64,000 nucleotides of DNA from Haplomitrium mnioides (lineage: Eukaryota; Marchantiophyta; Haplomitriopsida; Calobryales): contig JBNGIS010020367.1 in assembly GCA_049999725.1 (NCBI GenBank), positions 19,243 to 83,242 of the forward strand. Direction: 5' to 3'. Of this stretch, positions 11,846 through 23,572 are shown piece by piece. The translations under genes were made by a program, and so were the position numbers. The stretch's first letter is position 1. Every line of letters starts with the position of its first letter. The notes under the pieces were generated by a model, which was not told the DNA's origin, did no database searches, and saw only the letters and a program-made list of their open reading frames with translations.

Positions 11846-13568
11846 TAGAATGCAGAAGAGTTTTGAAGGTTGGAAGATAAATGACAAATTTATCAAAATG
11901 TAGAAAATCCAAAGAGTTAAACTCTTTGCAACTCTCGAAACAATACATAAAGCAGTTTTGTATAATAGAAGTTATATATGAAGTATAGTCCCTGCTATAC
12001 TTGCTCCAGACAAGTTGTTGATCTTCTAATCCTTCAGAAAACTGGTGGAAATATCATCAATAAGCCCCTTTATATCTTCACAATATTCTAGATGTTGATA
12101 TAGCCTCAAATTTTAAATACAATCTACAAAAGTTGATGTAATATCCTTGAATGTGCAAACTGATCCTTTGAATTCTTGAATCACTTCTTGAAAGTAGATA
12201 GTTTTGAAAACTTCTAAATATGTTGTGTGAGAATACACTGTGTTGATAAGGGAACATTGTGGACTAGTTGAAATCTTCTCAAAATCTCAATAGATTGTTG
12301 AGAGAACTCGTCATTCTCCTCTCACAATTATAACAATAATTGATACTCTTTAGAAATTAAACTATGAAGTATGGATATATCAGTAGCTAATCTTTTTTCA
12401 CTTATAGATTTAGCTGTGCTTACAATGCAGTTGCAAGTTCACAGTTAATTAAGAATGTATTTGTATTAGATACTGTCAAATTTTCTAATATGCAATTTTT
12501 GTCAAATAAAAAACAGAGTATGGCTGTCTCAGAATGTAAAAATTGAGTGATGAGATATAAAAGTATATCCAAATGTGACTCCAATATGTATGGCAAATTG
12601 GGAAAACTGTTGTGGATATATGTCAGTTTCCAATTTGTTCAAACAAGGTGTCTTAACATCATAACTGTTAATCTGGACACTTCTAGATTGACTTGAAAAA
12701 GTAGACACTCTTCACATATGATGTGCACTAGGATGTGTTTCCAATAGTCAAACACCTAGGAATGGAAATTGAGCACTTTCACTTGGAAAGAATCACTCTC
12801 ATGTCATAACAATCTTATTCTGAAGAGTAACATACAAAACCAGAAATTGTAGCACTAAGTTCATTTTGATTTCTCAACCATATGCAGAAAAATATACCTT
12901 GAAAGAATCGCCTAGAGCTTGCGATCAAATCTATGTCTTCAGGTTTCAAAATGGTTGCATAAAATGCATAAATCGATCAATTGAATGATCATTGTTCTCA
13001 CACTGAAATGAAATTAGGTTTGGTGCTTGAAACAGATTTGGGAACAATGTGCTTCAACGAGTACTTAGCACAGGCTCGACATCAATCTGACAGCTTCGGC
13101 AGACTTAATAGGTCCAAGAACAAATCTCGAGCTTCAGAAGTATGGTCTAGTACCGTAGCTGACGTTGCTTAATTAGAAACTTGCATTTAGTTCCATAAGA
13201 AAACTGTGAAAAACACCTTGATGTATATAATTTCCGCATTCGCAATAACCTTCAATGGTTACTTAATAGAGACCCCCTCACTCCTTGCATTTGGAGGTGG
13301 GATTTGGCTCTGGCATCTCCAATCAGTAGACGACATATGGCACTTAGGGATAGGTCCAAAAAACAAAAGGGGCAGCTCCCCCTCCGAGCTAGAATAGTTT
13401 AATATAAAATTTTCTTCCTTTTCTTTCTTCGCAAATTATTGAAATAGAGATTTATCACCATTTCACGACTGGAAGTTCCCCTTCTTTCGAACTTTCACGG
13501 AACACCAAAGTAGAAATTTTGAACTTTTAATATTTTATTATTCTTACCAAAACATTGATATGTTTTAG

Positions 13569-13968
13569 NNNNNNNNNNNNNNNNNNNNNNNNNNNNNNNN
13601 NNNNNNNNNNNNNNNNNNNNNNNNNNNNNNNNNNNNNNNNNNNNNNNNNNNNNNNNNNNNNNNNNNNNNNNNNNNNNNNNNNNNNNNNNNNNNNNNNNNN
13701 NNNNNNNNNNNNNNNNNNNNNNNNNNNNNNNNNNNNNNNNNNNNNNNNNNNNNNNNNNNNNNNNNNNNNNNNNNNNNNNNNNNNNNNNNNNNNNNNNNNN
13801 NNNNNNNNNNNNNNNNNNNNNNNNNNNNNNNNNNNNNNNNNNNNNNNNNNNNNNNNNNNNNNNNNNNNNNNNNNNNNNNNNNNNNNNNNNNNNNNNNNNN
13901 NNNNNNNNNNNNNNNNNNNNNNNNNNNNNNNNNNNNNNNNNNNNNNNNNNNNNNNNNNNNNNNNNNNN
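13569..13968. other. Assembly gap (400 N)
   Basis: Exactly 400 undefined bases. Any open frame running through it is an artefact. Confidence 1.
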
Positions 13969-14794
13969 CACTAGATCAACCTTGTAGATGTCGAACTTTC
14001 AAAAACTACCAAATGAAATCTCTTCCAACTTTCAACTTAACTTGTTAAAAATTGCCGAAAATGTGATTTCTTGCATTTCTGACATTCAAAGTCCTTCGTT
14101 GAATGTTTCTTCACAACTTGATCAATGGAGTGAGATTTGATGAGTCTTCATCAAATTTAATCAATAATCTGCCTTCTATGATCTTCAAAGAGTCGCAAAA
14201 ACTTGTTGTCCACAAGAATAATCTTCTCACAAGACACCGCCTATCACTCAGCTTCAAGATCTGCGTTGATTCATTTGCAAATCTTCATTGAACATCAATT
14301 TGAAATCAAATTGGACTTCTTCAAATAACAATAGTTGATTCCTCTTCAATCAATGTCTTGTTTGTTTAGATTGATTGAATAAATCCTGAATCCAGAATCA
14401 AATCAGCCTGATGTAAGACTCGAGCTCACCTTTAGATTGATGAATTCGATCTGTTCATCCAATTCTAGATGAATTTCTTCAAAATTTCATCATAGATAGG
14501 GTCACAATCCCCAAGTGAACCCAATTTTGCTTCAAGTCAAATGTAGAAATGTCAAAAATGGCTCAGATCTGGCTCTAAAAATTTCCAAAACTGTGAATGA
14601 TCATTGTGTATGAGCTTGAAGAAAGAATATAGTATATTATTATATTATATAAAATGATTATATGAAGAAAACTTTAAATTTGAATATATTAGAGTATAGA
14701 GTGAAGCAAATTTTGATTCCTAAGTAGATTTTGAAAGAAACAAATGTGTGCAGCTCATGGGAAGAAGGTGATTTCAAAAAAAAAAATTTGTATT

Positions 14795-14817
14795 GAGCTA
14801 CTCTCGTGTTGATAACG
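14795..14817 (-). promoter_or_regulatory. Primer-binding-site candidate of Cop-A
   Basis: On the minus strand CGTTATCAACACGAGAG lies directly against the 5' LTR end. From memory it resembles the CGTTATCA-type sequence found at this place in a number of plant copia elements. It is not the simple TGGTATCAGAGC form, so the tRNA is not assigned. Confidence 0.5.
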
Positions 14818-15101
14818 TGTTGAGCATTAGGCCCATTAGCTCATGCAATACAAATGAAGAATGTGGAAACATATGATGTACAAGCATCTGTAATCAAGCA
14901 TCAACTCTTTTTCTCCTTCTCTTCTCTCTTCTCAATGTCTCAATCTCATATATCTCATAATGTACAAAGGTAATAGGAATGTAAGGTAATATGCTAATCA
15001 TTTGTGATTAGCACTAACCAAAATCCTAATCATAGAGTCTAATCATAGGTTAAGGACTAATGCTATATTAGCCTAATCATCTTACTAAATGTATTACAAT
15101 A
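14818..15101 (-). repeat. 5' LTR of Cop-A
   Basis: 284 bp, partner of 6899-7169. On the minus strand it would begin TATTGTAATAC rather than with canonical TG. The boundary is fixed by the following AAATA target duplication. No clear TATA box is seen. Confidence 0.9.
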
Positions 15102-15106
15102 AAATA
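15102..15106. repeat. Target-site duplication of Cop-A, right
   Basis: AAATA, identical to 6894-6898. Confidence 0.8.
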
Positions 15107-16521
15107 TTTACATGGAGTGTAAAACAAGAGTGAAGGGAGGAAAATAGAGGTTAAAGGAAGAACAAGACGGTGATGTGATTGGTGATGGCAAAGGTGACAA
15201 CAATGGCGACAAGGCAAATGACAACGAAGAAAGTCCACAAGGAACTAGGGACGTCGACAAGTGTTTGATGGCATAGGAGACGACGAACTAGAGTACTCCG
15301 CGAGCGTAAATTGTGATGCAAGGGAGGATGAGAGGCCAAGACCAAACTAGTCGTGAGCCCACAAGGTAGGGGTGTTACCAAGGAAAGGGGACATGCTCTT
15401 TTTCCTTTTTTTTCCTATTTTGCAATTGTGTAAAGGGGAGGAGGGACGATTTCCCTTTTTGTTTTGAGAATCTTTGAGGCGAAAGAATTTAGGAGCTTTA
15501 TTGAAAGTTTTATAATAAACATGAACTACTAGAAAACAAGGCCACTGGAGTTGGAGGGGACTGGACCACCCAGTGAAGTCACAAGGCAGCTTCCGGTAGG
15601 AATGAGAGGATGAGTCAAAGCAAGGGTAGCACCAACGCTAAGCTAGAGGCAAATCTGCACAGTCCAAAACATGGGAGGGTTCAGCATGTGCGAGTAGACT
15701 AAACATGACAAAATCAAGGACCTTGATAGTAGCTCTGATGTGACGAATGGATCTGACCAACGAAACAAAGGAAACGCCACCACCGCTGCAAGGAACAACA
15801 ATGGAGGCCATGAACTCAAGCGACCTCATGGAGCATAGATCAGCCTATCAACCACAATGAGGAAACCCTACCCTTCCAAAAAAACTTAGCCCTTCATCAC
15901 AAGCCTAAAAACTAGCAAAATGTAGGAGGCAAAATCGGCCAGTTTTGAAGACAAAATCAAAAGCCAAATGCCAATGTGAAGGTTTGTCGTGCCAGACAAC
16001 AAGATGAGCATTCCTTGCCTAAAAAACATCACAAGTTTGCCATCAAAGGTAGCAAGAAAGGGCGAATAGGTCCTTGAGGCCATCTTGAAGAGCTTGCAAA
16101 GCAAGGGAACTCTGAGCTAGTTGAAACACCTTGACAACTAAAGAAGAACCTGGCAACATCAGAGGAAGCTAGGGTCGCTAGAAAGGTTGAATGCATATGT
16201 AAACAAGGGTACGTACCCTAGCCAGAGGAGTGAACCTCCAAGGCAGATAGGTGACAAAAGAACAAGGGATGGAGAAGAAAAATCTTTCTTGATCAATCGA
16301 CTTGCGCATCAACGAGCCAATGGCAGCGTTTCTAGAAACATACAAAGACTCAAATGCAGCAAATGCAAGGGATGACGCATGAACAAGAAGGCTTCTAATA
16401 GCTTGGCCAAGAAGCAAAGTCGGGTGGCCAAAAGACTGCGACAAGGTCAAAGCCACACAAGCTTGATCTACACCAAGGAGTCAAGGGTAACTCACAAAGG
16501 GCAAAAAGAGCAAGGCAACAC
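15107..16521 (+). repeat. Fragment of a TRG-like non-autonomous element
   Basis: A GA-rich, AAGG/GCAA-rich sequence of the same character as 21-25 kb. Its last 80 bp (about 16445-16521, ending CAAGGAGTCAAGGGTAACTC then AGAGCAAGGCAACA) clearly match 22270-22350 of the TRG element. Cop-B1 starts immediately after this match, so it seems to have inserted into an older TRG copy. Minus-strand frames of 60-90 codons here are composition artefacts. No LTR of this fragment was found. Confidence 0.55.
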
Positions 16522-17484
16522 TATTGGAAATGTATCTTAGCTGCTGTAGATATATGATCATGATTTTTTTAGCTAATGTATTTCATTTGTATAGTTTCCT
16601 CATTAACTCATCAGCTAGTTTAGCTAGACTTTAAATTTGAGATACTTATGAGAATGCTTACACATAGATGCACCTGATGGTGACACATGGCAGCCCTAGG
16701 AGGCTCCTAAAGAAAATTATTCCTTGGCCTCAAGAGAGAGTTATGATTATGCTCATGCCATTGTATGCATGAGCACACAAAGAAATGTTTCATAGATATA
16801 GGTAGGCGAATATGCAGCTCGTAGAGTTGCTCTTGTCCACATTCACGCAATTGTCTTCTTTGCTTGTTGGACTCCATCGCTTGACTTATTCAAGCCTACA
16901 AAGATTGTTTGGGCACCATAGGAAACCAGGTAGTTTTTTTGGTTTTGTATAGCTTATATAAATTGAATGGCATGATGCTTATAACATCCTTAGTAAGCCA
17001 GAACTTCCTCCAAAGTCGTGAGAGAGTCGTAAGAACAGATTATGAGTAGAGTTTGTGGAGTTCTTGAGAAGGTGTTGAAGAATAGGAAACTCATTTCTTG
17101 TTTTTTACACTACCCATTCACATGCGGGCGTTTTCATTTCTTAATTGAATTTCACCTCTAGTTCCATATATGTGAAGGTCACACCATCGTGACTTTGTTT
17201 TTACATCTTCTTGATATCTTTATTTTGAGCCATGAAAAATCATTTTTTGATAGGCGATGGACGAGTTCCCCCTTCCCCCCCGTTTGATTCTAATTTTTGC
17301 TGGTTCACGAACGTGATTCTAGAGCATCGCGATCTTGTTTTCTAGGGTCGCGACTTGCTGTCTGATACCTTTTTGACTCTAAATCTATTTGCTTCTCTCC
17401 TTTGACTCATTTTTTCTATTAAGTGCTCTATCTCAACAACTTTTAAACTCTTCATATGGAATTCAAAGTTCATATTTTCCAATA
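16522..17484 (+). repeat. 5' LTR of Cop-B1
   Basis: It starts TATTGGAAATGTATCTTAGC where Cop-B2 has TGTTGGAAATGTATCTCTTG, so the terminal TG has become TA. It ends CCAATA before GGTTTTGGGCCCACGAG, the same internal edge as in Cop-B2. A TATATAAA box lies near 16971. At 963 bp it is longer than the Cop-B2 LTRs and more diverged. No partner LTR survives. Confidence 0.8.
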
Positions 17485-18170
17485 GGTTTTGGGCCCACGA
17501 GTTGATTCTAGTATTGAGAGCACCGTCCAGAAATTTGGAGGAAAAGATTTTCATCTTTGGAAATTAAAGATGCAAATGGTCTTGATGAGCCAAGTCCTAT
17601 GGGAAGTCCATGAGGATCCAAAAGCTGAGTTGGCTCTCCTCTCTAAAAAAATGTCAGGAGTTGACATTGAAAGAGAGAGGAGACGTTTAGTAAGGGCTGA
17701 GTAGAGGGCTTTAGCATCCATCATGCTAAGTTTGGAAGATCATTTCTTGGAATTGGTGAGAAACGGTAAAACTACACATGATGCTTGGAAGACAATGTCA
17801 GTCAAATATGAAGGCAAGGACACCATGAACCGTATTTTCTTGAAGAAACTAGTTTTCACAATGCAGATGAAGGAAAATGCTACAATTAATGAACATGTGA
17901 TGAAGTTGAAATTCATAGCTGGGCAGCTTCAAGTAGTTGGGTTATGCATTGAGAAGGAGGACATAACTTGTGTCCCGCTCACGAGTCTTCTTGAACAATA
18001 TGCCGCATTGGTCATGACAATGGAGGCAAAAGAGAGTGACTTGGATATAGAATTCCTAGTGAGTCACTTGCTCAGTAAGGAGCAGAAGCGATAGAACAAA
18101 AACAAGAATGATGATTTTTCTTTTGTTGTCAAGGGAGATAAGAAAAAAAAAAGAAAAAGCTAGTAGAAAT
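17485..18170 (+). pseudogene. gag: Cop-B1 Gag, broken
   Basis: The frame opens straight from the LTR edge with 'GPRVDSSIES' and 'KFGGKDFHLWKLKM', the typical Gag N-terminal block. It continues through the UBN2-type region (17723-18094) with 'WKTMSVKYEGKDTMNRIFL', 'MKENATINEHVMKLK' and 'LVSHLLSKEQKR'. Stop codons follow 'RLVRAE' (about 17702) and 'SKEQKR' (about 18092). As in Cop-B2, there is no ATG near the start of the frame. Confidence 0.85.
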
Positions 18171-18597
18171 TTGAACATGCTACTACTGCAAGAAGGTTGG
18201 ACATTTGTAAAAAAAAGCCAACAGTAAGAAAAAAGGAGAAGTGCCAAAGAAAGACAAATCAAAGGAAACCTCTAGTGCAGCAATTGCTAAACAAGATTTG
18301 TCATCTGAAGATGAAGTGGATTTCATGGCCTCACTTGGAGACACAGTCAAGGATGCATGATGCATGGATTTAGATCCATCCAACCATATATCATCAAGGA
18401 AGGAGTGGTTCCGAGACATCGTCAAAACTGACCCCAAAGTTTTCAGGTTGGGTGAAAATTATGGAGTAAACACAATTGCATTGGGAGATGTGCATCTCAA
18501 TGTCAAAGGGTTGGGAGGCAAGGGCGTCGCCCACATTCTAAAGGATGTTCTTTATGTACATGAGATCACACAGAATCTTGCATCAGTAAGTGCCTAA
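18171..18597 (+). pseudogene. pol: Cop-B1 zinc knuckle and protease, broken
   Basis: A half zinc knuckle CYYCKKVGHL is followed by a stop where the last Cys should be. After a Lys-rich linker come 'SSEDEVDFMASLGDTVKDA' and the protease site, which reads 'DLDPSNHISSRKEWF'. Cop-B2 has 'YLDSSGSSHMSSRKEWF', so the active-site Gly is lost here. The frame continues to 'LYVHEITQNLASVSA' and a stop. Confidence 0.8.
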
Positions 18598-19600
18598 ACT
18601 AGAGTTGGCTTGATGGTCAATTTTGACCAACATGGATGTAAAGTTTTGAATAAGCATGGTAAGGTGGTTTGTGTTGGCATTAGAGAACATAAGTTGTTTA
18701 GATTCAATTGTATCCCAGTAGTAGAGGGAAGTCTGAACATGGCTGTCCAGGGAGACAACATGACTCTCTCGCACCAAAAGCTTGGACACTTGGGAGAACA
18801 AGGAATCAAGCTACTCACTAGTATGGTGAGCAATATGGCTTTGGGTCAATCCACCTCACTGGATTTCTATGAAGGGTGTGTGAAGGGAAAGGCACACAAG
18901 ACTACAATCAAGAAGGTATTTATTGGATGGAAGGCATTCAAACTATTGGAATTAGTCCCCATTGATGTTTGTGGACCCATGAAGGTGAATTCAATATCTG
19001 GTAGGAGATACTTTTGCAACATTCATAGATGATAAATCCATAATGTCTTTTGTCTACTTCATGCGTACTAAGGATTAGACTTTTCAATATTTCAAGGAAT
19101 GCATGGTTAGAATGGAAAATGAAGTTCACAGAAAGATCAAGATCTTCAAGAGTGATAGTGGAGGAGAGTACATCTCCCAAATGTTCCAAAACTTTCTTAC
19201 AAAGCGTGGCATTAGAGCAGAGGTGATTGCTCCGGACTCACCACATCAGAATGGTGTGGCAGAGAAGCTGAACATGACAATTGTTGAAAAGGCTAGGAGC
19301 ATGTTGCAACATGCTGGTGTGGAGGGCGTGTTTTGGGCAAAGGCAGCAGCCATTGTTGTATATTTGAAGAATATCAGCCCCACAAAGGCAATTGAAGGGA
19401 TGGCACCTTAGTAAGCTTGGAAAGGAGTTCAACCTTCAATGAAGCATCTCAAAGTTTTTGGTTGCAATGCATATGCCCTGGTTTTGAGCACTCTTCGTAC
19501 AAAGTTGAAACCTAAGACTACAAAGTGCATCTTCTTTGGGTACAGTGAAGGAGGTAAGGCATATCAACTATATGACCCAACTACAAGCAAAATGATCTAA
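18598..19600 (+). pseudogene. pol: Cop-B1 integrase, broken
   Basis: The pre-integrase zinc region includes 'SHQKLGHLGEQGIKLL' (His pair kept) and 'CVKGKAHK'. The catalytic core follows: first Asp in 'VPIDVCGPM', second Asp in 'FKSDSGGEYIS' and Glu in 'HQNGVAEKLN', all three present. The frame breaks after 'GRRYFCNIHR' (19032) and again at 'EGMAP' (19411). A further related segment reads to about 19600. Confidence 0.88.
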
Positions 19601-19859
19601 AAGAGGATGTCGTCTTCAATGAGTGGGAGACAGTCAAGGGAGTGGATCCAGATCCAAACCCTGGTCTCTCTATTTTTCTGCAAACCCCTCCAGGTAATGA
19701 AGACCAAGGTCAATTCTCTGGCCATCAACTTGTAGAAGGACCAGCTACCCTGGAGGAATCAGAAGAAATTGAAGAGGTGACATCACAATGTGTGAGGATA
19801 TCTTAGAGACTTCGGAAACAAATTGTTTGACTTAGAATAGAAGAAGGTAATGCAAATAT

Positions 19860-20597
19860 TGCTCTTGAGCCAGAACCAACCATCTTTAGACAGACTATGG
19901 AAAGACATGATGCAAAACAGTGGGAGAAGGCTACAAAAGAGGAGTTCCAATCTTTGATACAAAATGGGACTTGGATTATGACAGATTTACCAGATGGCAG
20001 GAACGCAGTACGGTGTAAGTGGGTGTTCAAGCTCAAGCATGGAGCGGCAAATGAAATCACCAAGTACAAGGCACGCCAGGTGGCCAAGGGATATCTGCAG
20101 AAAGAAGGTATTGACTTCGGGAAACATTTCCCCCAATGGTGAAGATGACATCAATTTGCTGCTTAATGGCCATAACAGCAGAGATGAACTAGGAGGTTCT
20201 TCAGATGGATGTGCAGTCAGCTTTCTTGAATGAAGATCTTAGGAAAGAGATATATATGGTGCAACATGAAGAGTTAAAAGCATTTGGAGAAGAAGACAAG
20301 GTATGTCTCCTTAAAAAGTCTTTGTATGGATTGAAACAATCCTCAAGAGCATGGTATGAGAAGGTAAACCAATACCTAAAAAGTGATAGATATTCTAGAT
20401 GAACATCCGATCACAGTGTATACTGCTCAATAGTAAAGGGGTCTATCATCGTAATCACTATGTATGTGGATGACCTGATGTTATTCAGTAACAATCTGAA
20501 TTTGTTACGCAGCATGAAGCATGGTCTAAGTACCCTTTTTGAAATCGTGGACCTTGGGGAGGTTCACTATATCTTGGGGATCCAAGTGATTAGTGGC
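19860..20597 (+). pseudogene. pol: Cop-B1 reverse transcriptase, truncated
   Basis: Blocks in order: 'EEFQSLIQNGTWIM', 'RCKWVFKLKHGA', 'YKARQVAKGYLQKEGIDF', a frameshift, 'MDVQSAFLNEDLRKEIYM', '[17 protein letters not shown]', then the catalytic YVDD at about 20463-20474 and 'DLGEVHYILGIQV'. The match to Cop-B2 ends at about 20593-20597, where TRG starts. Thumb, connection and RNase H are absent. Confidence 0.9.
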
Positions 20598-21012
20598 GGT
20601 CGGCTGGGAATGGCATTGTGCAAAAATTTTAAAGTTTGTTGGGTTAGTACAGCAATTTTGTAGTAGCAAGGGCAGTTTGGCGGGCCTCAAGCATTGTATG
20701 ATTGGTAACGCAAGATAGCATGGAGAACGTGACATATGGCATTAGGGTGTGACCAAAGGAAGAGCGAGCAGCGAGGGCGAGCGGTCTCGATGATGGTTGA
20801 GCAGCATGCACTGAGACTGAACTTTGGAGCTCAAAAGGTGTGGTGGAGGGTTGCACGGCAATTGATTGAGGAGAACAGCCAAAGGAGGAGTATGGCCAAG
20901 GGGTGTCAAGAAAAACGAACTGTAGCAAGCTTGTGATGAATTCCAGCTTAAGAAAAAGACTCTTTCTTAAAAGGTTCAATGTCCCAAAAAATAAAGAAAA
21001 GAACAAGGAACA
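20598..21012 (+). repeat. 5' LTR of TRG
   Basis: It matches 26492-26910 through blocks such as 'ATGGCATTGTGCAAAA', 'GGGTGTGACCAAAGGAAGAG' and the shared end 'GAACAAGGAACA'. The first base of the TG terminus seems mutated (GGTCGGC against TGTCGGC). Short frames here are shadows. Confidence 0.78.
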
Positions 21013-22704
21013 TGAAGGAGGGAGGTGAGCATCAAGTGACGGTGACGGTGTGGGGAGCAATAATGATGACGATTCAAATGGACGGCCTCACGAAACAGCA
21101 AGGAGCGACGGCAGATGAGTGACATCAGATGTTGGACATGACAAAAAGACAGCGGCACTCGACAACAAACGGCCGACCCAGGAGGAGGCGAGCCATCAAT
21201 GGGCACCATATGGTAGGAAGAGGGGGCAAGTGTTGTTTTATTTTTTATTTTTTTGGTGTTCTTGTCCTTCTTCCTTTTCATAAGGAAAACCATAAAGGCA
21301 GAGACTCCCTTTTTCAATTAACGCAAACAAGGAGGTGGAGTGGACAAAAATGCTTTATTAAAGAAAAAACTAACAATGACAAGGTGTCATCAAGGAAAAG
21401 GGGATGCCGAATCGGAAAAGCCATGCCACTCAAGTTGAGACATAGAGGAATTTTGGTAGGGACAGAACCAAGGCAAGGAAACACAGAGAGCAACTGAGTT
21501 GGGACCGTGTCGAGCATGCAAAATCAAGAGGAAACATGGGCACATTAGCTTCATCATTGGGACAGAATAGAATATGGTAGGGAGCTGAATTGGCACCATG
21601 AGGATGACCTGTGGAAGAGTCACTAGAAGTAGAATGAAGGGTCATACCGCCTCAAGGAAGGAGATGCAAGCCAAATAGAAGGATTGCCAAACCTATATCT
21701 ACCCATCAATCCCCTAAGGGTGTACCTTACCCTTGGAAGAATTTTCCACCATGAAGGCCAAGCAACAACCATAGAGAGCAAAAGCAAAATGAGGCTACCT
21801 TGCCTACACCAAAGGCCTAACTGGAAGAATAGGCCAACAATGAATAGATCCCGCCCAAGGAGCATCAAGGATAGACCATCTTGAGTAGCGAGGGAGTACA
21901 AATGGGCATATGGGAGCCGCGTAAGGAATCTGCAACACAAAGGCATTCCGAACCAATTCAACCCTCTTGATTACTAGGGAAAAGTCAAATAGGCCAAACT
22001 AGAGAGGGAGGATCCTTAACCGCTTGAACAAAGATGTAGTCTCAAGGAGAGGGAAAAACCTTTAAGCACACAAGGGACAAAGGAAAACCAAGAGAGAGGG
22101 GAAAGGAAGCTTCTCTGATCAGCCCAACCGGTGCGTACCAAAACCAAGAAATTTTGTTAGGGGTACGTGATGACTCGAGCACACCATGCACCGTAGGAGG
22201 AGCACGAGCAAGGAGGATGGTTGCCGTAGAGGTCAAGAAGGTGAGTTGAATGGCCAAGTGACCACGAGCAAGCCAAAGTCACAAAGGTTTGGTCCTCGCC
22301 AAGGAGCCAAGGGTAACTCTCGCAGGACAGATAGAGCAAGGCAACACACAAGAGCCACCACGAACCCACCCCCAAGGAGCAAAGCCACTACTACCATGCA
22401 AAGGAAGCTAACACTAAAACCAAAGCCATAGAGGCCCAGAGCAATCGGGATTTCACCTCACAATATCATTGAAGAGATAACACAAAGCAGAAAATGAGAG
22501 AAGCCGTAGAAGCAAGGAAGGGAGGAAGCACTACAAAAAGGAAGAGGCCTCCTCCTTTGCTTGCAAAAAACTAAGGTGCAAGGAACAAAACCGTGCCACT
22601 CATTGACAAAGTGCCACCGTCAGCCACACCAAAGAAAGCATCAGTGGAGGCTGGAAGAGGTAAGAAGCTACCAAGAGCATTGGTAAAACAACAGTCCAAA
22701 CAAA

Positions 22705-23020
22705 CAAGGACCCCAAAATAGGAGCGTGAAGGGAGCCACCACAAGAATGTCAGGAGGCTCACAAGAAGGGTAGGGTGAGGCCTCAAGTCGAGTTCTAGAA
22801 AATGGCCTCAAGGAACAAAAGAAACAAAGGAAGAAGTAGTTAGAAAGAGCAAACCAAAGCAGAAGCAAGAAAGGATGGAAGTGTGAGGACATGCTCCCTC
22901 CCCACTAGCGACAAGGCTAGAACAGGATCGAGACCACATGGCTAGCCAACAAAGAAACAATGGAAGCACATGAAGAAGGAAAGAGAGGTGGTGTTGCATA
23001 GGGAGAAAAATGAACCCATG
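22705..23020 (+). repeat. TRG internal repeat, copy 1
   Basis: It begins AAGGACCCCAAAATAGGAGC and aligns with 25243-25540 through 'CAAGAAGGGTAGGGT', 'GCATGCTCCCTC' equivalents and 'CAAAGAAACAATGGAAGC'. The second copy lies inside a duplicated gag segment. Confidence 0.75.
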
Positions 23021-23480
23021 GTAGGAGGGAAAAACCCTAAAACCCCACAAAGTCCAGCACCCCAGTACGACAAACAACACCCTACTTAGTGAAGGAGGAG
23101 TGGGCAATAACCTTCACACCCTCTCTATAATGTGTACAGGCCAGCTTCAAGCAAAAGAAATCAAACGGTGCAAGGCCGCACAAGCACTTACCCTCAAGAA
23201 AAATAGAAAAGAGGGAGAAACCACAAAGAAGTAACCTGCGCCACAAGGAGAGAAGCACAAGATGGCGGAGAACCCCAAAAAAAACCATAAAATGACCGCA
23301 CATGAGGAGGTCGCCAGCGGAGAAAAAACCCACCAACACTTTAGTCCCAACCATCAGATGGGCCTTCAAAGAGTTAGTGAAACAAGCTAAATGAAAACAA
23401 AGTAGGCTAGAAAGGAACTTAATGAAGAAAAAGAAAAGGGAGGTACCTAGCAAAGGAAAACAGGAAGGAAGAACATGCCA

Positions 23481-23572
23481 GGGGAGGTCTATCGCCACTC
23501 CATAGTGACATTAAGCTGACAAGGAGGGGGAGGTCTATCACCACGCCATAGTGACATTCAACTAACAAGGAG
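23481..23572 (+). repeat. 46-bp tandem duplication
   Basis: Two consecutive 46-bp units (23481-23526 and 23527-23572), each starting GGGGAGGTCTATC and ending ACAAGGAG, with five differences. Confidence 0.85.

Larger units (their letters stand above)
11846..14817 (-). other. Long non-coding leader of Cop-A, with gap
   Basis: Nearly 3 kb separate the Gag start from the 5' LTR, far more than usual for copia elements. I see no coding motif, no nested LTR pair and no clear terminal inverted repeats. The sequence is AT-rich with no long frame. It includes a run of 400 N, so an inserted element hidden by the gap cannot be excluded. Confidence 0.55.
6899..15101 (-). mobile_element. Ty1/copia retrotransposon Cop-A, degraded
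   Basis: A complete but decayed copia element on the minus strand. It is bounded by two LTRs of 271 and 284 bp and by AAATA target duplications. Reading from the right LTR, the order is long leader, Gag, protease, integrase, reverse transcriptase and RNase H, which is the copia order with integrase before reverse transcriptase. Stop codons and frameshifts interrupt every domain, so it cannot move by itself. The polypurine tract lies against the left LTR and a primer-site-like sequence against the right LTR. A 400-base run of N falls in the leader. Confidence 0.92.
16522..20597 (+). mobile_element. Copia element Cop-B1, 3' half missing
   Basis: It starts with an LTR related to those of Cop-B2 and runs through Gag, protease, integrase and the palm of reverse transcriptase. 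It breaks off at about 20597, where the TRG LTR begins. RNase H and the 3' LTR are not found on the far side of TRG, so the junction involves loss of the copia 3' part and not a simple insertion. Protein blocks are closely similar to Cop-B2 at 28.4-56.1 kb. Several stop codons and frameshifts are present. Confidence 0.88.

Noticed and set aside
13495-13974. Open frames of 139-158 codons on both strands
   Set aside because: They run through the 400-base run of N and are made of undefined residues.
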